The notes under the pieces were generated by a model, which saw nothing but the letters and a program-made list of their open reading frames with translations, was not told where the DNA came from and ran no database searches. Below are positions 1 to 9,032 of a stretch of 10,783 nucleotides of DNA, piece after piece; positions within the stretch are counted from its first letter, which is position 1; each line of letters starts with the position of its first letter. The stretch is taken from positions 1 through 10,783 of the forward strand of contig JAISUQ010000102.1 of assembly GCA_031272005.1 (NCBI GenBank), in the 5' to 3' direction. The DNA is from Coriobacteriales bacterium. Its GTDB lineage: Bacteria; Actinomycetota; Coriobacteriia; Coriobacteriales; UBA8131. A program made the position numbers and the translations under genes.

Positions 1-2100
1 GACATCACCAACGATAACGACTGCTATTCACTGTATGGTGCAGAATATGCTATCTATAATAGCAATTCTGATGCCCAGAATGACGTGAACCGTATTGAGA
101 CCATTACCACAGTTGAAGACAGTCAGCATCGTGGTGGCAGAGCGACATCCAGCCAGCTGGCATATGGGACGTACTACGTGAAGGAGATTATTCCTTCACC
201 TGGATACGAGTTGGACACAAATATCCATCAGGTAAACATCAACGGATCTACAGTTAATCAGTGGGGATATGTCATTACCTGGTTACTTGAGACACCAACG
301 AATGATCCAGTGCTTATGTTTGTTCAAAAACTGGATGATAATGGAACTCCAGAAGACACTTCAGATGATAAACCATATGGTCAAGACGATCCGGACGGCC
401 TATCGCTGGCAGGAGCTGAATTTACAGTCAAATACTATGCTGGTTATTACGAAACAGTTGATGATGTTATAGATATTGAGCCTACTCGAGTTTGGGTATT
501 TGAGACTGAAACAACAGGAAGATCCTATGTTACGGCTGAACTCCAGGTCTCAGGCGATCCTTTGTACTATTACGCTGGCGATGCTACCGTCCCTCTCGGC
601 ACCATCACCATCCAGGAAACCAAGGCTCCGGTGGGTTATCTGTTGCCGGATCCCAACCCCATCTCACTGCAGCGCATCGAATTGGACAGCGCGACCCAGC
701 AGGTCCAGCGGCTGAACCCGCTGATTGTTCGGGAGCGTCCGCACATTGCCGAGGTGCTGAAGTCCGATTCCGCAAGCGGTGAGCCGGTGCCGGATACCGA
801 ATTCACCCTCTATCGGGAATCCGCGCCCGGGGCCGGCGACTGGCAGGAAGTGCTGCGCAAGGTCACCGACGAAAACGGGCGCTTCGAAATCCGCCCGATA
901 GCCGTGGGTTCCTACAAGCTGGTGGAGACCTGCCCCAACCCCAACTATGCCAGTGCCGCCGAGTCGGGCGCCGACGACTGCTACTTCGAGATTGAAGCCA
1001 GCACCACGATCCTCACCCTGGAGATTGTCGATGATCCCATCCGGATCGGCTGTGAGGTCTTCAAGGACACCGTCAACATCACCTCTGCGGCTTTTCGCAC
1101 CAATGTTGGTGATTATCTGCAGATCGACAATACCAACCGCGAGCTGTTCCACTACAGCCTGGACTTCCGCTCCACCGCCAGCGTCCGGGCTGATGAGTTC
1201 ACCGTCATCGACCCATTGGAGAGCGCCGGTATGGGGCAGGTCTGGCTTCAGGAGCTGTTCACTCCGGTGGCCTGGGGCGACAGCGACGGCCTGTTCAACC
1301 TCTGGTATCAGACCAACCTCACCGACCCGGAAAAGCTCTACTCCGAAGCCAACGCCATGGCCAGCAATCCTGCCAACCCCAACAATCCCAAACTGGAGCA
1401 ACTCTGGCCATCAGTCGGTTGGCAGCTCTGGCAGCAGGATGTGCCCACCACCTGCACCAGCCATTTTCTGGTCAGTGACCTGAATCTGGCCGAGGGCGAG
1501 TACGTCACCGCCTTGCGCTTTGAGTTCGGCAGTGTGGAAGTTGGTTTCACCACCCATAACTCGCTGCTTCAGGGGCTGCAGGAGAAAAAGGAGCTCAAGC
1601 CCTCCACTGTCGACTGGACGCCCAGGCCCGCCAGCAGCACGGACAAGGTTAGCGCAGGCAGCCAGTTGACCACCCTGGATGCTGCCTCAGCCACTGGCCT
1701 GCAACCGGCGACCTATCTGGTTTCCTGCCCGCAGTCGCTGCTGCCACCGGTGCTGCTGTCCAGTTCGGCGCAGGTCTTCATTGCCCGCAACGTTGTGCTC
1801 ACGGATACCGACAGCGATGCCGTGCAGACGTCGCTGATCAACACCTTCAGCGTGCGCCCCAATTCTGCCACGCCCACCGACATCAGTACGCTGGCCGGCT
1901 ATGGTGTACCGCGCGGCGGCAGTGGCGGCCGGACGACCGTGTCTGCAACCGGCGATAACGTGTTTGCCGTGCTGGCTTTGCTGGCATCAGCGTTGGGTTG
2001 CGCCGGGTTGGGTGTCAGACTGCTTTGCAAACGAAAACAATTGCGCCGGGGGGTCCACGCCCGGCGCATGTGGGGGCTGCAAAGGATTTTGCGCAGCTGA
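1..2100 (+). CDS. Cna-B/SpaA-repeat cell-wall-anchored surface protein (5' partial)
   Basis: The frame is open from base 1, so the true start and signal peptide lie outside the window; 699 residues are visible. Three prealbumin-like Cna-B/SpaA modules are recognisable: a partial one (about 10-80, with SLYGAEYAIY and YYVKEI), a second (about 105-222, FVQKLD with Lys110 and IQETKAP with Glu206) and a third (about 245-345, VLKSD with Lys254 and KLVET with Glu309). The Lys and Glu are placed where intramolecular isopeptide bonds form in this fold. Residues from about 351 (CEVFKDTVN) to 560 resemble, from memory, a C-terminal region of coriobacterial surface proteins. The end has VSATGD at 647-652, a hydrophobic stretch and a basic tail: a sortase-type signal with a degenerate LPXTG. 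Expected role: surface adhesin or pilin-like protein, ligand unknown. The first ~540 bp are much more AT-rich than the rest. Confidence 0.85.
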   Translation, partial: DITNDNDCYSLYGAEYAIYNSNSDAQNDVNRIETITTVEDSQHRGGRATSSQLAYGTYYVKEIIPSPGYELDTNIHQVNINGSTVNQWGYVITWLLETPTNDPVLMFVQKLDDNGTPEDTSDDKPYGQDDPDGLSLAGAEFTVKYYAGYYETVDDVIDIEPTRVWVFETETTGRSYVTAELQVSGDPLYYYAGDATVPLGTITIQETKAPVGYLLPDPNPISLQRIELDSATQQVQRLNPLIVRERPHIAEVLKSDSASGEPVPDTEFTLYRESAPGAGDWQEVLRKVTDENGRFEIRPIAVGSYKLVETCPNPNYASAAESGADDCYFEIEASTTILTLEIVDDPIRIGCEVFKDTVNITSAAFRTNVGDYLQIDNTNRELFHYSLDFRSTASVRADEFTVIDPLESAGMGQVWLQELFTPVAWGDSDGLFNLWYQTNLTDPEKLYSEANAMASNPANPNNPKLEQLWPSVGWQLWQQDVPTTCTSHFLVSDLNLAEGEYVTALRFEFGSVEVGFTTHNSLLQGLQEKKELKPSTVDWTPRPASSTDKVSAGSQLTTLDAASATGLQPATYLVSCPQSLLPPVLLSSSAQVFIARNVVLTDTDSDAVQTSLINTFSVRPNSATPTDISTLAGYGVPRGGSGGRTTVSATGDNVFAVLALLASALGCAGLGVRLLCKRKQLRRGVHARRMWGLQRILRS
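2023..2084 (+). other. Nested inverted repeats at the 3' end of the adhesin gene
   Basis: A perfect 8-bp GC-only stem (GCGCCGGG at 2043-2050 with CCCGGCGC at 2060-2067, 9-nt loop) lies inside a second 7-bp stem (CTTTGCA at 2023-2029 with TGCAAAG at 2078-2084). Four T follow at 2087-2090. All of it is within the last codons of the adhesin frame, before the TGA at 2098. The layout could act as a weak or internal terminator, but there is no proper U-tract directly after the strong stem. A run of six G (2048-2053) overlaps the inner stem. Confidence 0.4.
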
Positions 2101-2118
2101 CGTCTGTGGCTCTACAAA
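2089..2118 (+). promoter_or_regulatory. Possible weak promoter for the SARP-like regulator
   Basis: TTGCGC (2089-2094), an 18-bp spacer and TACAAA (2113-2118) form the best sigma-70-like pair ahead of the regulator gene, in an AT-rich gap of 118 bp. Matches to consensus are partial. The same gap has a wobble-containing hairpin (GGTGGGC 2152-2158 with GCCTACC 2162-2168, 3-nt loop) without a U-tract, so it is not called a terminator. Confidence 0.22.
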
Positions 2119-2218
2119 AATAGTTAAAAAGAATAGCAATTACTGTCCTCTGGTGGGCGTAGCCTACCCAAAAACACCCAAAACAACCAGTCAGGCGATT
2201 CGAGAAAGGTCAAGGGAA

Positions 2219-3979
2219 ATGGGAACAACTAACGCAGATCAACTGTTGCAGCAGATGTTGGAGCATCGCGAGGTGCCACGCTTCATCGTGGCCCCGGCGG
2301 GAATGGGGCGCAGCGCGCTGGCCCGGGAGTACGCCGAGCGCAATTTCGCTGCTGCTGAGGTAGTCTGGCTGGAAGCCGACGCCAATATCGTCTGCGAGCT
2401 GCTGTTGACAGCTTCCGGCCAGCCCGCAACAGCCACCAGCCCGTCTCCGTCAGCCTGCGCAGGCTGCCGCCTGCTGGTACTCAACGGTCTGCCGCAGCTG
2501 CCACCCGCTGAGGCCGAGCAATTCTCCCTGGCTCTGGATGAGGTGTTGGAGAGCGGCTGCGAAGCCATCGTCATCTGCTCGCCGGATGCGGACTGTTATG
2601 ACCTGCTGCAATCCGATCGCCTGCTGATCGGCAGCCAGGACCTGCTGGAACTGCATATCCAGGATGGCCGCTGGTGCCGGGAGTATCTCGGTAATCTATT
2701 GGCCGGACCGCTGCGCTGCGAGATTCGCGCCGCTTTGGCCCTGCTGATCCTGACGCGTGTTGGCAGCTGCGATGAACTGCGGGACCTTGGCTATCAGGTC
2801 AGTGTCGAGCTGCTTGACGAGGTTGCGCAGCACTGCCCGCTGATCAGCGTCGATATATCCTCGGGCACCTATGATGCCACGCAGTGCTATCTGCCGGCCG
2901 TGGAGCGTCAACTCTGCCTGGCGTTGTGTCAGGCCCAGCGCGATGCCGACAAGGACCGCGCCATCAGCACCGAGGAGCTCGGCAGCGAGGAAGCCGCCCG
3001 GGAGCTCTGCTTCGACCGCCTGACCGGCCTGTCGACCTGGCTGTTCAGCCGGGGTGAGCGCAAACGCAGTATGGAGCTGTTGGAGTTGGTGGGGCGGATG
3101 CTGGCCACGGAGGACTGGTTTGCTCCCGACACTGTTCCTGCCCTCGAAATCCATAACCAGGCCACCCGGGACGGGCGCCCCGCTGCCTGGTGTCATGCTC
3201 AGCCGCAAATCAATGAGTACGTGGAGCCGCTGCAGGTGCGCCTGTTCGGCGACTTTGAGATCATCCGCGGCCAGTCCCGCCTGGACGATGCCATTTTGCG
3301 GCGCGTCAAGATCCGTCAGCTGTTCTTTATCCTGGCGTTGAATAAAGGAAAATGTGTCTCCCGGGCCACGCTGCTCAGCAGCATCTGGCCAGACAAGGAT
3401 GAGGTCCATGCTCTGGATAACTTCTACACCTCCTGGTCGCGATTGGGTATCATCCTCGCCGACGGCCAGCATCCCTGCCCCTATCTCAGCTCCAACCGCC
3501 AGCTTTGCCGCCTGGACATGCGCTATTTGCAGCTGGACATCGTGGAGTTTGAGCAGCTGGCCCGCTCGGTGCTGTTCGGCCTGGGTCCGGTGGAAGAGCG
3601 GCTGGAGAAAGTCATGCGCATGGAGCAACTCTATCGCGGCGACATCCTCAGCTTTGCCAATGAGAATGCCGATGTCAATCAGTTTCGCGAACAGTACCGG
3701 GTAATGCTGGTGGACTCGATGCTCGCCGCCGCTCAGCTGTTTGCCGAGTGCGGCAATCAGTCCTACGCCATCTGGTTTGCCCAGAAGGCCCTGAGCGCCG
3801 ACCCGTCCAGGGAGGACGTCTATCGCACGTTGATGGATCTGCAGGAGCAGGCCGGCCAGCGCACCTCGGCGATGCGGACCTTCTTCAACTGCAAACAATA
3901 CCTGGCCAATGAGCTGGGCATCATGCCGTCGCATCGGACGACGACGCTCTATCAGGAACTCATCCTCGATAAGAGGTGA
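2219..3979 (+). CDS. SARP-like transcriptional regulator (wHTH plus BTAD) with degenerate P-loop domain
   Basis: The 586-residue protein starts at ATG 2219, preceded by GAAAGG at 2204-2209 (9-nt spacing). The frame is open further upstream but would overlap the adhesin gene. Residues 1 to about 330 look like a STAND/MalT-type ATPase remnant: APAGMGRS (25-32) sits where Walker A should be but has Arg31 for the essential Lys, and LLVLN (85-89) has Asn where Walker B has Asp. Residues about 340-440 (VRLFGDFEI onward) form an OmpR-like winged helix. Residues about 440-586 are a bacterial transcriptional activator domain of TPR-like helices, with the hallmark DPSREDVYRTLM, ANELGIMPS and TTLYQELI. 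It therefore probably binds DNA direct repeats and activates transcription. Its position just after the adhesin and just before an 11-bp repeat array suggests local targets, but this is inference. Loss of both ATPase motifs suggests ligand or partner sensing without ATP hydrolysis. Confidence 0.85.
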   Translation: MGTTNADQLLQQMLEHREVPRFIVAPAGMGRSALAREYAERNFAAAEVVWLEADANIVCELLLTASGQPATATSPSPSACAGCRLLVLNGLPQLPPAEAEQFSLALDEVLESGCEAIVICSPDADCYDLLQSDRLLIGSQDLLELHIQDGRWCREYLGNLLAGPLRCEIRAALALLILTRVGSCDELRDLGYQVSVELLDEVAQHCPLISVDISSGTYDATQCYLPAVERQLCLALCQAQRDADKDRAISTEELGSEEAARELCFDRLTGLSTWLFSRGERKRSMELLELVGRMLATEDWFAPDTVPALEIHNQATRDGRPAAWCHAQPQINEYVEPLQVRLFGDFEIIRGQSRLDDAILRRVKIRQLFFILALNKGKCVSRATLLSSIWPDKDEVHALDNFYTSWSRLGIILADGQHPCPYLSSNRQLCRLDMRYLQLDIVEFEQLARSVLFGLGPVEERLEKVMRMEQLYRGDILSFANENADVNQFREQYRVMLVDSMLAAAQLFAECGNQSYAIWFAQKALSADPSREDVYRTLMDLQEQAGQRTSAMRTFFNCKQYLANELGIMPSHRTTTLYQELILDKR

Positions 3980-4044
3980 GGCTCAGGATCCGGCGTAGGG
4001 CAATAGTTGCTCCCAACCCGAGCACGTGAAGAAAAGCCCTGCGC

Positions 4045-4110
4045 CGGGTCGCAACCGGGTCGCAACCGGGTCGCAGTCGGGTCGCAACTGGGTCGCAACC
4101 GGGTCGCAGT
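4045..4110 (+). repeat. Six tandem 11-bp direct repeats (CGGGTCGCAAC type)
   Basis: Six contiguous units with no gaps lie at 4045, 4056, 4067, 4078, 4089 and 4100. The core GGGTCGCA is identical in all six. Only the first base (T in unit 5) and the last two bases vary: AC in units 1, 2, 4 and 5, GT in units 3 and 6. The array lies 65 bp after the SARP-like gene and 104 bp before secA, outside any credible reading frame. A period of 11 bp places every copy on about the same face of the helix, which suggests cooperative binding of a regulator. SARP-family activators are known to bind heptameric direct repeats at 11-bp spacing. It could instead be a neutral minisatellite. Confidence 0.95.
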
Positions 4111-4153
4111 TGCCGCTGTGGTAACGTCCGGCGAAGCCATACTGTGTTAAAGT

Positions 4154-4159
4154 TATGAT
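4154..4159 (+). promoter_or_regulatory. Candidate -10 element for secA
   Basis: TATGAT matches the -10 consensus at five of six positions, 55 bp before the secA ATG, in an AT-rich patch between the 11-bp repeats and the gene. The position expected for a -35 (about 4131-4136, GCGAAG) is a poor match, as is common at activator-dependent promoters. The nearest repeat ends 43 bp upstream. A weaker alternative, TAACGT (4122-4127), is 11 bp from the repeats and nearer the usual SARP operator spacing. Confidence 0.35.
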
Positions 4160-4214
4160 ACTGCTTGCAGCAGACTGATTATCGACTGACAACCCAGATT
4201 GGCGAGTGTGGCGC

Positions 4215-6971
<2,757 letters not shown>

Positions 6972-6992
6972 ACGAAAGCTGAGATCCAAGAG

Positions 6993-8090
6993 TTGGACGA
7001 CCTGACACCACAATTAGAAGCGCTCTCCGCCCGCCTGGCCGAGGCGGAGGGCTATCTGCATCTGGCGGATAAGCGCACCCAACTGACCAAGCTGGAGGCC
7101 GAATTCGCCCAGCCCGGCTTCTGGGATGACCAGTCAAAAGCTAGTAAGCTATCAAAACAGGCTTCAGACCTGCGCGTTGACATTGAGGCTTATGACAAGG
7201 CCGCAGCGCTGTTGGAGGAAGCCACCGTAGCCAACGAGCTGGCCCTGGCCGACAGTGATGAAGCCCTGTATTCAGAAGCCGCTGCCGCCACCACGCAACT
7301 CTCCGAGCAAATCGACGCCCTGGAGCTGGCCTCCTGGTTCACCGGCGAGCTGGACGGCGGCGACGCGATTATCTCCGTCAACCCCGGACAGGGCGGTTTG
7401 GAGGCCCAGGACTGGGCGGACATGCTGTTCAAGATGTATGTCGGCTACGCCCGCCGGCGCGGTTGGAAGGTCGAGGTGCTGGATGCGCCAGCCGGTGAGG
7501 TCATCGGCATCGACCACGCTACCTTCATCGTCTCCGGCCACAACGCCTATGGCATGCTGGCCGCCGAGCAGGGTGTGCATCGCCTGGTGCGCAAATCACC
7601 CACCGACGAGCAACACCGCCGTCAGACCACCTTTGCCAGCGTGGAGGTGCTGCCGGTGCTGCCCGAGGACATCGAGATCGAGATCAAAGAAGCCGATCTG
7701 CGCATCGACGTCTTTCGCTCCTCCGGCCCGGGCGGCCAGAGTGTCAACACCACCGACTCGGCGGTTCGGATTACCCATCTGCCTACCAACACCGTCGTCA
7801 CCTGCCAGAATGAGAAGTCGCAGCTGCAGAACAAGGAATCGGCGATGAAGATCCTCCGCTCGCGACTCTATGAGCAGGAGCAGGCCCGGCGCGAGGCTGA
7901 GCTGGAGGCGCTGCGCGGTCCGCGCCAGGAGGCCTCCTGGGCCAACCAGATCCGCAACTATGTGCTGGACCCTTATCAGCGCATCAAGGACGTGCGCACC
8001 GAGGTGGAGACCGGTAACGTCGATGCGGTATTGGATGGCGACCTGGATCAGTTCATCGTCGCCTATCTGCGCATGAAGGCCGCCGGCTGA
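6993..8090 (+). CDS. prfB: Peptide chain release factor 2 (RF2), with Ser-Pro-Thr recognition tripeptide
   Basis: RF2 ends translation at UAA and UGA by triggering peptidyl-tRNA hydrolysis in the ribosome. The product has 365 residues, the usual RF2 length. The only plausible start after the in-frame secA stop (TAA, 6969-6971) is TTG at 6993, with a poor ribosome site, so coupling to secA translation is likely. The catalytic GGQ is at 247-249 in SSGPGGQSVNTTDSAVRITH. The residues that read the stop codon, normally SPF, read Ser202-Pro203-Thr204 in VRKSPTDEQHRRQTTFA. The gene is one continuous frame: the region that usually carries the +1 frameshift keeps a purine-rich GGAGGG (7046-7051) and Gly20-Tyr21-Leu22, but CAT (His23) replaces the in-frame TGA. 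The gene itself ends with TGA. The RF2 rather than RF1 assignment rests on overall sequence and on the conserved Ser-Pro. Confidence 0.95.
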   Translation: MDDLTPQLEALSARLAEAEGYLHLADKRTQLTKLEAEFAQPGFWDDQSKASKLSKQASDLRVDIEAYDKAAALLEEATVANELALADSDEALYSEAAAATTQLSEQIDALELASWFTGELDGGDAIISVNPGQGGLEAQDWADMLFKMYVGYARRRGWKVEVLDAPAGEVIGIDHATFIVSGHNAYGMLAAEQGVHRLVRKSPTDEQHRRQTTFASVEVLPVLPEDIEIEIKEADLRIDVFRSSGPGGQSVNTTDSAVRITHLPTNTVVTCQNEKSQLQNKESAMKILRSRLYEQEQARREAELEALRGPRQEASWANQIRNYVLDPYQRIKDVRTEVETGNVDAVLDGDLDQFIVAYLRMKAAG

Positions 8091-8093
8091 CAG

Positions 8094-8130
8094 GGCCGGC
8101 AGACAGTAATTGCTGGCCGATAACGTCGGC
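8094..8130 (+). other. Two overlapping, mutually exclusive hairpins in the prfB-transketolase gap
   Basis: Stem A pairs 8094-8101 with 8111-8118 (8 bp with one wobble, 9-nt loop). Stem B pairs GCCGA at 8116-8120 with TCGGC at 8126-8130 (5-nt loop). They share 8116-8118, so only one can form fully. No U-tract follows. The strong ribosome site of the next gene starts at 8135. The arrangement resembles a small attenuator, but short stems are frequent in GC-rich DNA. Confidence 0.25.
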
Positions 8131-8150
8131 AAGCGGGAGAGGATACCAGC

Positions 8151-9032
8151 GTGTTTGATGCCAAGCAAGTTAAATCCAAGGCCCAGGCGATGCGCCGCGA
8201 CATCGTTGCCAGCATCACCGCTGCCGGCAGTGGTCATCCCGGGGGGTCGCTCTCGGCCACCGACATCCTGGCCACGCTGTATTTTGGCGAGGTGTTGAAC
8301 CATCGCCCCGAGGAGCCCAGCTGGCCCGAGCGCGACCGCTTCATCCTCAGCAAAGGCCATGCCGCACCGGTGCTCTATGCCGCCCTGGCCCATGCCGGGT
8401 ACTTTCCGGTTGAAGAGTTGACCAGCCTGCGGAAGTTCGGCTCGCGGCTGCAGGGGCATCCGGACATGCACAAGCTGCCGGGCGTGGAGGTCTCCACCGG
8501 CTCGTTGGGGCAGGGGCTGTCCATCGCCGCCGGCCTGGCTCTGGCGCTGCGCAACCAGGGTAGCCAAGCGCAGGTATTCGTGCTGCTCGGCGATGGTGAG
8601 CTGCAGGAGGGGCAGGTCTGGGAAGCGGCGATGTTCGCCGCCCACCAGCGTCTGGGCAACTTAATTGCTATTGTGGATAACAATAACTTGCAGATCGATG
8701 GACAGGTGGAGGAGGTCAACAGCCTGGGCGATATTGCTGCCAAATTCAGCGCCTTCGGCTGGCAGGCGCAGACCGTTGAGGGGCACGAGATTGCGGCGCT
8801 GAAGTCGGCTTTGGATGCGGCGGCAGCCCACAGCGCCGGACCAGCCGTGCTCATCGCCAGCACCGTCAAGGGCAAGGGCGTCAGCTTCATGGAAAACCAG
8901 TGCGGCTGGCATGGCAAGGCTCCCAGCCAGGAGCAGTGCGACAGCGCCCTGCTGGAGCTGGGGCAGCTGGAACAGCTGGCGGAGTTGGAGCAGTTGGAGC
9001 AGCTGGAGCAGCTGACGGAGGTGGGCGCATGA
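8151..9032 (+). CDS. tkt: Transketolase, N-terminal (TPP-binding) subunit
   Basis: This is half of a split transketolase. With the next gene product it would move two-carbon ketol units between sugar phosphates in the non-oxidative pentose phosphate pathway, supplying ribose 5-phosphate and erythrose 4-phosphate. The 293-residue protein starts at GTG 8151 behind a strong ribosome site, GGGAGAGGA (8135-8143, 7-nt spacing). SGHPGGSLS (27-35), SKGHAAPVLYAAL and TGSLGQGLS are family hallmarks. The thiamine diphosphate motif is GDGELQEGQ at 147-155 followed by DNNN at 176-179, which bind Mg2+ and the diphosphate. The core ends near CGWHGKAPS. It is followed by an unusual leucine/glutamate/glutamine repeat tail of 9-nt units up to the stop. 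The TGA overlaps the next start as ATGA, so the subunits are co-translated. Confidence 0.93.
   Translation: MFDAKQVKSKAQAMRRDIVASITAAGSGHPGGSLSATDILATLYFGEVLNHRPEEPSWPERDRFILSKGHAAPVLYAALAHAGYFPVEELTSLRKFGSRLQGHPDMHKLPGVEVSTGSLGQGLSIAAGLALALRNQGSQAQVFVLLGDGELQEGQVWEAAMFAAHQRLGNLIAIVDNNNLQIDGQVEEVNSLGDIAAKFSAFGWQAQTVEGHEIAALKSALDAAAAHSAGPAVLIASTVKGKGVSFMENQCGWHGKAPSQEQCDSALLELGQLEQLAELEQLEQLEQLTEVGA
8958..9020 (+). repeat. In-frame 9-bp tandem repeat encoding a Leu-x-Gln/Glu tail
   Basis: Seven 9-nt units of the CTGGAGCAG type encode LGQ, LEQ, LAE, LEQ, LEQ, LEQ and LTE at the C-terminus of the transketolase N-subunit. Being a multiple of three, copy-number change would keep the frame. Leu at every third residue predicts an amphipathic helix. 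Confidence 0.9.

Noticed and set aside
664..1401. Long antisense frame opposite the adhesin
   Set aside because: It is a shadow typical of GC-rich coding DNA; the + frame shows clear Cna-B modules and the minus product has no recognisable domain.
2152..2168. Terminator between the adhesin and the regulator
   Set aside because: The 7-bp stem has one wobble and is followed by an A/C-rich stretch, so no intrinsic terminator is supported on either strand.
1901..2218. An upstream start for the regulator, overlapping the adhesin end
   Set aside because: The frame is open, but the translation before 2219 is low-complexity and unlike the family. ATG 2219 has a well-spaced GAAAGG.
3998..4014. Terminator after the SARP-like gene
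   Set aside because: GGGCAA and TTGCTCCC pair only imperfectly, with a bulge, and no T-run follows.
4045..4110. CRISPR array
   Set aside because: The units are 11 bp and directly abutting, with no spacers and no cas genes nearby.
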